Positions 8,000 to 17,595 of a DNA stretch of 37,161 nucleotides are shown in pieces. The notes under the pieces were generated by a model, which was not told where the DNA came from, searched no databases, and was given only the letters and a program-made list of their open reading frames with translations. The DNA comes from Deltaproteobacteria bacterium (lineage in GTDB: Bacteria; Desulfobacterota; Binatia; JACPRU01), in NCBI GenBank assembly GCA_016189835.1, contig JACPRU010000062.1:1-37161 (forward strand). Reading direction: 5' to 3'. Both the position numbers and the translations under genes were made by a program. Position 1 is the first letter of the stretch, and the number at the start of each line of letters is the position of its first letter.

Positions 8000-8868
8000 G
8001 CGGCCTCCGGCTGCGCGTCGCGGAAGACGATGCCCGCGTAGCTCACGCAATGCTCGAAGTCGCCGGTCACGTCGAGCGAGGTGTAGTACGACACGACGTC
8101 GGCGGCGAACCAGCCCCGGCGCTCGTGGAGGAAGGCCGTGATCGGTCCCCGCCCGCAGATCGTGATCCCGGTCGAGCGCACGTAGCGGACGAATCCGTCC
8201 GCGTCGCCCGCGCGAATCCGGTCGATCGCCCCGAAATCGAGGCGGCGAAGCCGCTCGGACACCGCGTCGGGACCGTCGGGCGGGAACGGCAGGTAGTCGA
8301 AGTGGGCGCCGTAGTGCGTGAAGTCGGAGCTGATGACGAACAGCGTCTCGCCATCGTCGAGGCCGCGCACCGTCGCGCCGAGTGCCGCGAGATCCTCGAC
8401 GTCGTCGGCGGCCCCGACCATCACCGGCACGAGCTGCAGCGCGGGGTCGATCACCTGCAGAAACGGCAACTGGATCTCGAGCGAGTGCTCGCGCGCGTAC
8501 GGGCGCGCCGTCTCGGTGAAGAGCGGCGAAGCCGCCAGCATGCGGGTCGCCGCGTGATCGACGTTGACGATTCCGAGCGGCGTCTCGAAGCCGTCCCCCG
8601 GAAACACCGCGGCACCGGCGAAGGAGTGGTAGTGGCTCGGCGCGAGCACCAGCGCGCGGCGCCAGCGCCCGCGGCCGACCCGAGCATAGGCGGCGCCGGC
8701 CGCGTGGCCCGAATAGCGGTATCCGGCGTGGGGCACGAGGATCGCGCGCAGCGATCCGTCGGCGGCCCGCGCCGTGCCGAGAAACGTCTCGACCTGTCGG
8801 CGCAGCTCTTCGGCGTCGGCGGGATACCAGGTGCCGGCGAGATTGGACGGCTGAACGGCGCGGGCCAT
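7996..8868 (-). CDS. MEMO1 family protein (AmmeMemoRadiSam system protein B-like)
   Basis: A 290-residue soluble protein of the MEMO fold, related to LigB-type nonhaem iron dioxygenases. Putative metal ligands are visible: H47 in VPHAGYRYSG, H80/H81 in PSHYHSF, H128 in REHSLEIQLPF, H185 in SSDFTHYG and C238 in TICGRGP. These correspond to the His/His/Cys metal site of human MEMO1. In many prokaryotes it is encoded with AMMECR1 and a radical-SAM enzyme (AmrS). Neither is here; the nearby radical-SAM protein is HpnH. The biochemical role of bacterial MEMO is not established, and a metal or redox role is the best guess. Its ATG is 13 nt after the cobB stop, with a weak GGAG six nt upstream, and its own stop overlaps the DegT start. 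Confidence 0.92.
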   Translation of the reverse strand: MARAVQPSNLAGTWYPADAEELRRQVETFLGTARAADGSLRAILVPHAGYRYSGHAAGAAYARVGRGRWRRALVLAPSHYHSFAGAAVFPGDGFETPLGIVNVDHAATRMLAASPLFTETARPYAREHSLEIQLPFLQVIDPALQLVPVMVGAADDVEDLAALGATVRGLDDGETLFVISSDFTHYGAHFDYLPFPPDGPDAVSERLRRLDFGAIDRIRAGDADGFVRYVRSTGITICGRGPITAFLHERRGWFAADVVSYYTSLDVTGDFEHCVSYAGIVFRDAQPEAA

Positions 8869-8881
8869 CCGGCGCTCCGCG

Positions 8882-9643
8882 TCACGAGGCGCTCAGCTCG
8901 ACGAGCGCCGCCATGGTCTCGCCGGCCTTGCCGCGCAACAGCACGCTCGCCATCTCGTCGCAGGGGGTCGGCTGGAGGTTGACGATCACCAGCTTGGCGC
9001 CGGACTCGACCGCGCGCACCGGCAGATACGCCGCGGGATGCACGACCAGCGACGACCCGATCACCAGGAACACGTCGGCGCGCTCGGCGTGCTCGAAGGC
9101 GAGCGCCGTCTCGCGCTCGGGCATGGCCTGGCCGAACGACACGGTCGCGGGCTTGAGCGTGCCGCCGCACTCTCGGCAGCGCGGGTCGGTTTCGCCGCCG
9201 AGCACGCGCGCCTGCACGTCCTCGCGCGGCAGCCGATCTCCGCAGGACAGACAGACCACGGCGAGCGCCGTACCGTGGATCTCGATCACCCGTTCGGGCG
9301 AGCTGCCCGCGCGCTGGTGGAGGCCGTCGATGTTCTGCGTGATCACGGCGCGCAGCTGGCCGCGCCGCTCGAGCTCGGCGACGGCGACGTGGGCCGCGTT
9401 CGGCTGCGCCGCGGCGAGCACGGGGTGGATCTCGAGGCTCATCTGCCAATAGCTCCGCCGGTGCGCCGGGTTCGAGACGAAGTTCTGATAGGTGAACTGT
9501 TCGGGGTCGTACTTCGACCAGATGCCGCCCGGACTGCGGAAATCGGGGATTCCCGACTCGGTGCTGATGCCAGCGCCGGTGAGCACCACGAGGTCTTTCG
9601 ACCGCGCGATCAACTCGGCCGCACGCTCGATCGGGGGGAGCAT
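8882..9643 (-). CDS. cobB: NAD-dependent protein deacylase, sirtuin (CobB-like)
   Basis: A 253-residue sirtuin that removes acyl groups from lysines using NAD+. Visible elements are GAGIS (23-27), GIPDFRS (31-37), QNIDGLH (103-109), catalytic H123 in IEIHGTALAVVC, and the zinc site C131/C134 and C156/C159. The C-terminal GSSLVVHPAA and IVNLQPTP lines are typical for NAD and ribose binding. The class III Tyr-x-x-Arg desuccinylase signature is not obvious to me, so acyl specificity is open. ATG 9643 is preferred because the upstream extension runs into hpnH. A promoter ending 10 nt before the ATG and a hairpin after hpnH suggest that transcription restarts here, making cobB the first gene of the cobB-memo-degT-thiD-ptsP unit. 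Confidence 0.94.
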   Translation of the reverse strand: MLPPIERAAELIARSKDLVVLTGAGISTESGIPDFRSPGGIWSKYDPEQFTYQNFVSNPAHRRSYWQMSLEIHPVLAAAQPNAAHVAVAELERRGQLRAVITQNIDGLHQRAGSSPERVIEIHGTALAVVCLSCGDRLPREDVQARVLGGETDPRCRECGGTLKPATVSFGQAMPERETALAFEHAERADVFLVIGSSLVVHPAAYLPVRAVESGAKLVIVNLQPTPCDEMASVLLRGKAGETMAALVELSAS

Positions 9644-9652
9644 CGGGCGGCG

Positions 9653-9681
9653 ATCTTTCCATCCGCCCGCGCGAGCGTCAA
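9653..9681 (-). promoter_or_regulatory. Candidate promoter of cobB
   Basis: On the minus strand TTGACG (9681-9676), 17 nt, then AAAGAT (9658-9653). The predicted start near 9646 is only 3 nt ahead of the cobB ATG (9643), so the mRNA would be almost leaderless. A GGAAAG lies 13-18 nt upstream of the ATG and is a poor alternative ribosome site. Confidence 0.45.
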
Positions 9682-9682
9682 T

Positions 9683-9703
9683 CGCACCGGACGCCCCGGT
9701 GCG
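9683..9703 (-). terminator. Strong GC hairpin directly after hpnH
   Basis: Perfect 8-bp arms CGCACCGG (9683-9690) and CCGGTGCG (9696-9703) with a 5-nt loop, beginning one base after the hpnH stop codon on the minus strand. No U-tract follows, so it may act as an mRNA-stabilising or Rho-assisted element rather than a classical terminator. Confidence 0.45.
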
Positions 9704-9704
9704 C

Positions 9705-10703
9705 TCAGGACAGGAATTGCCACTTCGCCATCGTCCACAGGTCGCCCCAGCTCTCACCGAGCTTGCGCACCACCGACGGCTCGAATCCCGAATGCATGAA
9801 GCAGTTCCGGCAGCGCTCGTCCTCGCGCTTCTCCCAGTAGTCCCAGTCGACGCCGGCCCAGAACTCCTCCCAGGTCGCGAAGTACTTTTCGCCGATCAGA
9901 TAGCAGGGTCCCCTCCAGCCGAGCGGCGTGCGCGTCACGTTGCCCCACGGCGTGCAGGGATAGTCGCGCCGCCCGGCCGCGAACTCGAGAAACAGCGGGG
10001 TGTTGTAGACCGGGTACTTGGCGGACAGCGCGAGGATCCTGGTGAACTTCTCGTGGATCTCGCGGCGGAACATGAAGTGGTTCGTCGCGAGCTTTTCGTA
10101 GTGATAGCCCGGCGAGATGAACATGCCCTTCACGCCGAGCGAGGAGAGCAGCCGCATCATCTCTTCGATCTCGTCGATCGAGGTCTCCTTGAACACCGTG
10201 GTGTTCGTACAGACCTCGTAGCCGAGCGACAGGCCTTTCTGGATCATGGCGGTCGCCTTGTCGAACACGCCCTCGCGGTCGCACACGAAGTCGTGGGTCT
10301 CGCGCATGCCGTCGAGGTGAACGTTGATCGACAAGCGCGGGCTCGGCTTGGCTTTCTCGAAGAAGCGGTCAAGCAGGATGCCGTTGGTGCACAGGTAGAC
10401 GTGCCGCCGGCGCTCGATCGCCGCCTCGACCAGCGGCACCAGTTCCGGATACACGGTCGGCTCGCCGCCGCAGATCGACACCACCGGAGCGCCGGAATCG
10501 GTGAGCGCCTGCACGCACTGCTCCAGGGAAAGGCGGTTACGGATGTCTCCGGTGTGCCGCTCGGGCGTGCAGCCGAGGCAGGCGAGGTTGCAGGTGTAGA
10601 GCGGCTCGAGCATCAGCACGACGGGGTAACGCTTCCTGCCCCGCAGCCTGTTCTTGACCTGCCACCGCATCATGTCGATCGTGACATGTACCGGAAACCG
10701 CAT
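9705..10703 (-). CDS. hpnH: Radical SAM adenosyl-hopene transferase HpnH
   Basis: A 332-residue radical-SAM enzyme that attaches the 5'-deoxyadenosyl group of SAM to diploptene, giving adenosylhopane, the first step of C35 extended hopanoids. The 4Fe-4S cluster cysteines C38, C42 and C45 are in TCNLACLGC. The SAM-binding SICGGEPTVYPE follows at about 76-87. The C-terminal DYPCTPWGNVTRTPLGW and CRNCFMHSGFEPSVV are, from memory, characteristic of HpnH. Length and start MRFPV match the family. A strong GGGGAGG lies a few bases before the ATG. The gene follows hpnG by 74 nt on the same strand, and both enzymes act consecutively. A 6-2-6 palindrome sits 37-50 nt upstream of its start codon and could be an operator. 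The protein is cytoplasmic or membrane-peripheral. Confidence 0.95.
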   Translation of the reverse strand: MRFPVHVTIDMMRWQVKNRLRGRKRYPVVLMLEPLYTCNLACLGCTPERHTGDIRNRLSLEQCVQALTDSGAPVVSICGGEPTVYPELVPLVEAAIERRRHVYLCTNGILLDRFFEKAKPSPRLSINVHLDGMRETHDFVCDREGVFDKATAMIQKGLSLGYEVCTNTTVFKETSIDEIEEMMRLLSSLGVKGMFISPGYHYEKLATNHFMFRREIHEKFTRILALSAKYPVYNTPLFLEFAAGRRDYPCTPWGNVTRTPLGWRGPCYLIGEKYFATWEEFWAGVDWDYWEKREDERCRNCFMHSGFEPSVVRKLGESWGDLWTMAKWQFLS

Positions 10704-10739
10704 CGTCCTCCCCTTGTCCGGCTGAGCCGCCCGGACCCT

Positions 10740-10753
10740 TGACCATCTGGTCA
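10740..10753. promoter_or_regulatory. Palindromic operator candidate upstream of hpnH
   Basis: TGACCA (10740-10745), TC, TGGTCA (10748-10753): a perfect 6-2-6 inverted repeat in the 74-bp hpnG-hpnH gap. The form resembles sites bound by dimeric TetR or GntR regulators. No cognate regulator gene adjoins it. Confidence 0.4.
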
Positions 10754-10777
10754 GGCCTGCATAGCGGAGCCGGCGGC

Positions 10778-11554
10778 CTATGGCAACCCGTGATCGCGCG
10801 CGGGGGGTTCGCGCTCCAGTGACGACAGGAAGTCGCGATGGATGGCGAACAGCACCTTGCGGCAGGCCGCCGCGGCGGCGCCGAGGGTCCAGAGGTCGAA
10901 GGCCACGCCCGGCCGGCGCAGGATCAGGGACAGCAGGCGGCGCAGGGATGGCCGCCCGCTCTCGTCGACCGCCGGCAGCAGCTCCCCGGGAATCGAGGCG
11001 GTCACCGGGTCGAGGATCACGCGGGCGGCGGCGAACTCCACGCCGAGCCGCGCGGCGCGCTCGGCGAGCGCCGCCCCCTCCATGTCGACCGCGAGCGCCC
11101 GGGCCCGCTCGGCCGCCGCCCGTTTGCCCCCCGGTCCCGCGAGGACCTCGGCGCTGGTCAGCAAACGGCCGGCGAACACCCGGGCCCCTGCCCGCTCGGC
11201 CGCTCGCGCGTAACGCGCACGCCAGCCCGCGCTCGTCGGCCAGCAGCTTCCGTCGCCGCTGACGACCTCGTCGGCGACCACCACGTCGCCGGTCGCCAGC
11301 GGATCGGCGAGGCCGCCGCCGCAGCCGGTGGAGAGCACGACGGCGGGGCGAACCGCCAGTGCGGCCCAGGCCAGCGCCGCCACCGCCCGCTCCGATCCGA
11401 TGCCGCTGCGCAGCACGGCGATCTCGCGTTCGCCCCGCCGGCCCCTCCAGAGCCGCGCCGCGCCGCTGGCGGATACCGCCGGCGAAGCGATCTGGCGGAC
11501 GACCTGCTCGGCTTCCCAGTCGAGCGCGGCGACGAACAGCAGGGGGGCATTCAT
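10778..11554 (-). CDS. hpnG: Hopanoid-associated nucleoside phosphorylase HpnG
   Basis: A 258-residue phosphorylase of the PNP/UDP/MTA family that removes adenine from adenosylhopane to give (phospho)ribosylhopane, the step after HpnH. Visible motifs are the phosphate-binding SGIGSERA (50-57), the glycine loop STGCGGGLADP (75-85), the DEVVSGDG segment, and the nucleoside-binding VDMEGAALA (156-164) with E159. Overall similarity to general MTA/SAH nucleosidases is low. The assignment to HpnG rests on this family plus the hpnH gene immediately downstream. ATG 11554 is chosen at the start of homology; it lacks a convincing Shine-Dalgarno. The frame stays open upstream to 11797 but is low-complexity. 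HpnG-type enzymes are usually about 210-260 residues, which fits. Confidence 0.85.
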   Translation of the reverse strand: MNAPLLFVAALDWEAEQVVRQIASPAVSASGAARLWRGRRGEREIAVLRSGIGSERAVAALAWAALAVRPAVVLSTGCGGGLADPLATGDVVVADEVVSGDGSCWPTSAGWRARYARAAERAGARVFAGRLLTSAEVLAGPGGKRAAAERARALAVDMEGAALAERAARLGVEFAAARVILDPVTASIPGELLPAVDESGRPSLRRLLSLILRRPGVAFDLWTLGAAAAACRKVLFAIHRDFLSSLEREPPARDHGLP

Positions 11555-11700
11555 CACGGTCACCGGCGATCGACGAATCGCCGACCGGGGTTCGATCCGA
11601 CGGCTGGCGGCCGCGCCGGACGTGCCTGCTCCTTCACCCGTCCGCCGCTGCTCGTGACGCCGACTGAAGCCCGCTCCGCCATCGCCGCTCTCCTCGCGTT

Positions 11701-11732
11701 CGCCGCCCGGGCGCCGGGGCGCCCGGGCGGCG
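11701..11732. repeat. Perfect 15-bp GC inverted repeat in hpnG/ponA intergenic region
   Basis: Arms CGCCGCCCGGGCGCC (11701-11715) and GGCGCCCGGGCGGCG (11718-11732) are separated by GG. Counting a minimal loop, this gives a 14-bp almost pure GC stem. It lies in the 294-bp divergent gap between hpnG (minus) and ponA (plus), where a terminator is not expected. No T-tract follows on either strand. Confidence 0.6.
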
Positions 11733-11760
11733 AGCAACCTCCTATCGCGAAGCCGCCCGA

Positions 11761-11805
11761 CGGTCACGCCGCGCCCTGGTCGCGTGGTCACGGTCACGCC
11801 GCGCC
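11761..11805. repeat. Direct repeat upstream of ponA promoter
   Basis: CGGTCACGCCGCGCC occurs at 11761-11775 and again at 11791-11805, exactly 30 bp apart (about three helical turns). An extra GGTCAC abuts the second copy, and an inverted GACCGTG follows at 11811-11817. The second copy ends just upstream of the ponA -35. The rest of the 11555-11848 gap holds no gene I can support. Confidence 0.5.
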
Positions 11806-11808
11806 GTG

Positions 11809-11837
11809 TTGACCGTGTTTCCGACCGCGCGTAGTGT
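11809..11837 (+). promoter_or_regulatory. Candidate promoter of the class A PBP gene
   Basis: TTGACC (11809-11814), a 17-nt spacer, then TAGTGT (11832-11837). Transcription would start near 11844, about 5 nt before ATG 11849. This argues against the upstream GTG at 11834, which falls inside the -10 box. Confidence 0.45.
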
Positions 11838-11848
11838 GGCGCGTCGAG

Positions 11849-14187
11849 ATGCCACGACCCTCCCGGTCCTCAAGCGCACGGCGGTCGCGCTCGATCCGGG
11901 TCTTTGCGGTTCGACTGCTGCTCGTCGCTTCCCTCCTCGCCGCGGTCTCGGCCACGGCGATCGGCGCGCTCGCCTTGCGCGAGATCCGCAAGGACCTGCC
12001 GCCCGTCGAGCAGCTCGCCGGCTACCGCCCGGCGGTCGCCTCCCAGGTCTACGCCGCCGGCGGCGAGCTGGTCGGCGAGTTCTTCCTCGAGAAGCGCTAC
12101 CTGGTGGCGCTCGACAGGATCCCGCCGGTCGTCCGCCAGGCGTTCGTCGCCGCCGAGGACTCGGGCTTCTACCACCACCGCGGCATCGACCTCATGAGCA
12201 TCCTGCGCGCCTTCGCGACCAACCTGTTCGCGGGCGAGGTGGTGCAGGGCGGCAGCACGATCACGCAGCAGGTGGTCAAGTCGCTGCTGCTGACTCCCGA
12301 GAAGAGCTACGAGCGCAAGCTGAAGGAAATCCTGCTCTCGCTCCGTCTCGAACGTCAGCTCAGCAAGGACGAGATCCTCTACCTCTACCTGAACCAGATC
12401 TACCTCGGCTCGGGCGCGTACGGCGTGGCCGCCGCGGCGCAGGTCTACTTCGACAAGGCGATCGAGGACCTGACGCTGCCCGAGGCGGCGCTGCTCGCCG
12501 GGCTGCCTCAGGCGCCGAGCCGGACCTCTCCGATCCATCATCCCGAGCGCGCCCGCGCCCGTCAGCTCTACGTGCTCGAGCGCATGGAGGCCGACGGCTA
12601 CATCACGCGCGCGCAAGGCGAGCAGGCGGCGGCGATCCCCGTGCCGGTCGTCATCGGCCAGCGGCGCGAATCCGCTCAGTCGCGCGCCCCGGACTTCGTC
12701 GAGCACGTGCGCCGCCAGCTCGAGGACCGCTACGGCAACCGTGCGCCGTACGAGCTCGGCCTGCGCATCGACACGGCGCTCGACCTGCGCCTGCAGCAGA
12801 TCGCCGAGCGGGCGGTGCTGAACGGCTTGAAGGCGCTCGATCGCCGCCGCGGCTATCGCGGGCCGATGCGGTCGCTGTCGGAAGCCGAAGCGCAGCCCTT
12901 TCTCGACCGCCAGCAGCGGGCCGCGCCCCGAGGCGGCTATTCCCCGGGCACGTCGGTCGAGGCGCTGGTGGTCCGCCCGAGCGCAGAGCGCGTGCTGCTG
13001 CGCATCGGCGGCTCCGAAGCGGTGCTGCCGGCCGCCGAGATGAGCTGGGCCAGCCCCCGGCAGGCGACGCGATTCCGGCCGGGAGACGTGATCCTGGTCC
13101 GGATCGAGAAGCCGGCTGCGGGCGGCGGCAGCTACGAGGTCTCGCTCGACGAGCACCCCGAGGTCGAGGGCGCGTTCCTGGCGATGGACCCCAACACCGG
13201 CTACGTGCGCGCCATGGTCGGCGGCTACGACTACTCGCGGAGCCAGTTCAACCGCGCGGTCCAGGCCTACCGACAGCCGGGCTCGGCGTTCAAGCCGCTC
13301 GTCTACGCCGCCGCGCTCGACCGTGGCTACACGCCGGCGACGATCGTGGTCGATTCGCCGATCGTCTTCGACGATGGCAGCAACCGCGTGTGGAAGCCGG
13401 AGAACTACGAGCAGGAGTTCCACGGCCCGACCCGGCTGCGCGAGGCGCTCGTGCACTCGATGAACGTCGCCACGGTGAAGGTCGCGCAGGACATCGGGCT
13501 TCCGTACCTGATCTCGTACCTCCCTCGCTTCGGCTTCGAGCGGCCGTTCCCGCGCAACCTGTCGATCGCGCTCGGCAGCTCCGAGGTAACGCTACTCGAG
13601 CTGGTGCGGGCCTACGACGCGTTCGCCAGCGGAGGAAAGGTCTATCAGCCGATCTTCGTGACCCGCATCACCGACGGTGCCGGAAACGTCGTCGAGGAGC
13701 GCCGGCCGTCCTCTCAGGACGCGCTCTCGCCGGAGACCGCCTACCTGATCACCAGCATCCTGCAGAGCGTGATCGACCGCGGCACGGGTCGTCGGGCCCG
13801 CGTGCTGCGGCGTCCCGCCGCCGGCAAGACCGGCACCACCAACGACCAGATGGACGCCTGGTTCGTGGGTTACACGCCGGATCTGCTGGCCGGCGCCTGG
13901 GTGGGGTTCGACGAGAAGAAATCGCTCGGCCGGGAAGAAACCGGCGGCCGAGCGGCGGTGCCGATCTGGACCGAGTTCATGGAGGGCGCCACCGAGCGGA
14001 TGCCGATCACGGATTTCCCCATTCCACCCGGCGTGGTGTTCGTGAACATCGACGGCAAGACCGGCCTGCGGCCCGCCCCCGGCGACGGCAACGTCACGCT
14101 CGAATGCTTCCGGCGCGGCACCGAGCCCGAGCAGATCGTGCAGCGGGCTCAGGGCCCCGCCCCCGACGATTTCTTCCGCGGCGACTT

Positions 14188-14191
<4 letters not shown>
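11849..14191 (+). CDS. mrcA: Bifunctional class A penicillin-binding protein 1A
   Basis: A 780-residue inner-membrane enzyme that polymerises and cross-links peptidoglycan. A short basic cytoplasmic tail and one transmembrane helix (~16-40) lead into a GT51 glycosyltransferase: E103 in AAEDSGFYHHRGID, then QGGSTITQQVVKSLLL, then RKLKEILLSLRLER and LYLNQIYLGSGAYGV. An OB-like insert (~370-450) precedes the transpeptidase, with active S479 and K482 in PGSAFKPL, S537 in HSMNVAT, and K660 in AGKTGTTN. All catalytic motifs are intact and the length fits PBP1A. ATG 11849 is preferred over GTG 11834 on promoter position; no Shine-Dalgarno is seen. Its TAG overlaps the stop of the convergent HDAC-like gene in CTAG. 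Confidence 0.95.
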
Positions 14192-15210
<1,019 letters not shown>

Positions 15211-15250
15211 GGACTTCTCTCGCCGACCCCCGTCCTATACCCTTTGCCTC

Positions 15251-15541
15251 GTGACACTTCCATTCGCCGCCGGTTTCGTCGCGATCGCCGACGACGAGCA
15301 CGTCCGGCGCGAGCGCGCGCGCGCCAGAGAGCTCCGTCGCAGCCCCTGGTGGAAGCGGCGGCGATCGAACGGCCTGTGCCACTACTGCGGGGGCCGCTTT
15401 CGGCCGCAGACACTCACCATGGATCACGTGGTGCCGCTCATCCGCGGCGGTCGCTCGACCAAGGGCAACGTCGTGCCCGCCTGCAAGGCCTGCAACGCCG
15501 CGAAGAAGCATCGGCTGGCCTGGGAATCGAGCGATCCGTGA
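15251..15541 (+). CDS. Small HNH endonuclease
   Basis: A 96-residue HNH nuclease-like protein. CHYC and CKAC pairs form the zinc knuckle, with TMDHVVPLIRGG between them and GNVVPACKACNAAKK at the end, the classic H-N-H beta-beta-alpha-metal layout. A basic stretch (RERARARELRRSPWWKRRR) precedes it. I prefer GTG 15251 over ATG 15209, because the longer start overlaps the HDAC gene start codon on the other strand and its N-terminus is not family-like. A TATACC box (15236-15241) lies 10 nt ahead of the GTG, so the mRNA could be leaderless. Stand-alone genes of this size are common in bacterial chromosomes, and function is not known; repair or processing is possible. No mobile-element signs surround it. 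Confidence 0.85.
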   Translation: MTLPFAAGFVAIADDEHVRRERARARELRRSPWWKRRRSNGLCHYCGGRFRPQTLTMDHVVPLIRGGRSTKGNVVPACKACNAAKKHRLAWESSDP

Positions 15542-15563
15542 AGCTCCCCCGTTCGCGCGGGAG

Positions 15564-15592
15564 TTGACTGCGGGGAGGCGAGCGCCGACTAT
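15564..15592 (+). promoter_or_regulatory. Candidate leaderless promoter of thrC
   Basis: TTGACT (15564-15569), 17 nt, then GACTAT (15587-15592). The predicted first transcribed base is about 15599, which is the first base of the thrC GTG start codon. A GGGGAGG exists but is about 22 nt from the start, too far for normal pairing. Confidence 0.45.
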
Positions 15593-15598
15593 TGCCCG

Positions 15599-16945
<1,347 letters not shown>

Positions 16946-16970
16946 CGCCCGGCGGCCGCGCGGTCCGGCG

Positions 16971-17438
16971 TCAGTCCGGGCTCCGCTGCAACGGCGGAGC
17001 GGGGCGCGTGACCCGCTCGGGAATCTCGAACTCGGCCGAGCCGACGGCGTCGCCGCTGCACTCCACGATGTAGCGGTGGCCGGGCTGGAGCGGCGGGGCG
17101 GCCGCGCCGGCCGGCGTCGCCTGCACGAAACCGGGCGGCACCACGCCGTAGCGCAGCGCCGGCACGGCGGCGGACGACGAGCTGCTTACCACCCGCCAGA
17201 TCTCCTCGGGATACGGCCGGCGCGGGCCCTCGGCCGACGCCGCCCACTCGTAGAAGCCGCACTCGCTGAGCGCCACCGGCTCATCGTGCCGGCGAAAGAC
17301 GCCGAAGCTCCGGCGCAGCTCGACCCGCACGGGCTGAACCCTGGGATCGACGACCAGAGCGTCGGGGCGCGGCGTGCAGCCCGCGGCCCCGAGGAGCACG
17401 CCGGCGATCGCGGCGCGGCGCAGAAGCTTGCCGGGCAT
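16971..17438 (-). CDS. Predicted lipoprotein of unknown function
   Basis: A 155-residue protein with a classic lipoprotein signal: basic MPGKLLRRA, a hydrophobic stretch, then the lipobox LGAAGC with the acylated Cys at about residue 20, so it should be anchored to the inner or outer membrane. The mature part is short and Pro/Arg-rich, with no domain I recognise. Two segments look structured: VRVELRRSFGVFRRHDEPV and HRYIVECSGDAVGSAEFEI. A GGGAG sits about 12 nt before ATG 17438, behind a TATACA promoter. It diverges from the CoA-transferase gene and converges with thrC. I do not recognise the family. Confidence 0.75.
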   Translation of the reverse strand: MPGKLLRRAAIAGVLLGAAGCTPRPDALVVDPRVQPVRVELRRSFGVFRRHDEPVALSECGFYEWAASAEGPRRPYPEEIWRVVSSSSSAAVPALRYGVVPPGFVQATPAGAAAPPLQPGHRYIVECSGDAVGSAEFEIPERVTRPAPPLQRSPD

Positions 17439-17458
17439 CTCGATTTCGCTCCCGCCCT

Positions 17459-17487
17459 TGTATACTCGGTTTCCGCGGTGCCATGAA
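17459..17487 (-). promoter_or_regulatory. Candidate promoter of the lipoprotein gene
   Basis: On the minus strand TTCATG (17487-17482), 17 nt, TATACA (17464-17459). The same TATAC core read on the plus strand (TATACT, 17461-17466) could serve as a -10 for the divergent CoA-transferase gene 130 nt downstream, though no good -35 accompanies it there. Confidence 0.4.
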
Positions 17488-17595
17488 GATGCGGACCGCG
17501 ATCGTCGGCGGCGGCCTCTGCGGCGACGGCGGCGCACGGGCCGTCGGGGCGCCGCTTCCGACCAGCGAGGTTCCCGGACGAGGAGGAGACCAACG

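Noticed and set aside
11589-11598. GGTTCGATCC, resembling a tRNA T-loop
   Set aside because: Flanking bases do not form a T-stem, and no acceptor, D or anticodon arms are present. A similar GTTCGATCC at 104-112 also fails.
11834-11848. GTG start five codons upstream for PBP1A
   Set aside because: It falls inside the proposed -10 box, so it would not be in the mRNA; ATG 11849 is preferred. Without TSS data this remains a judgement.
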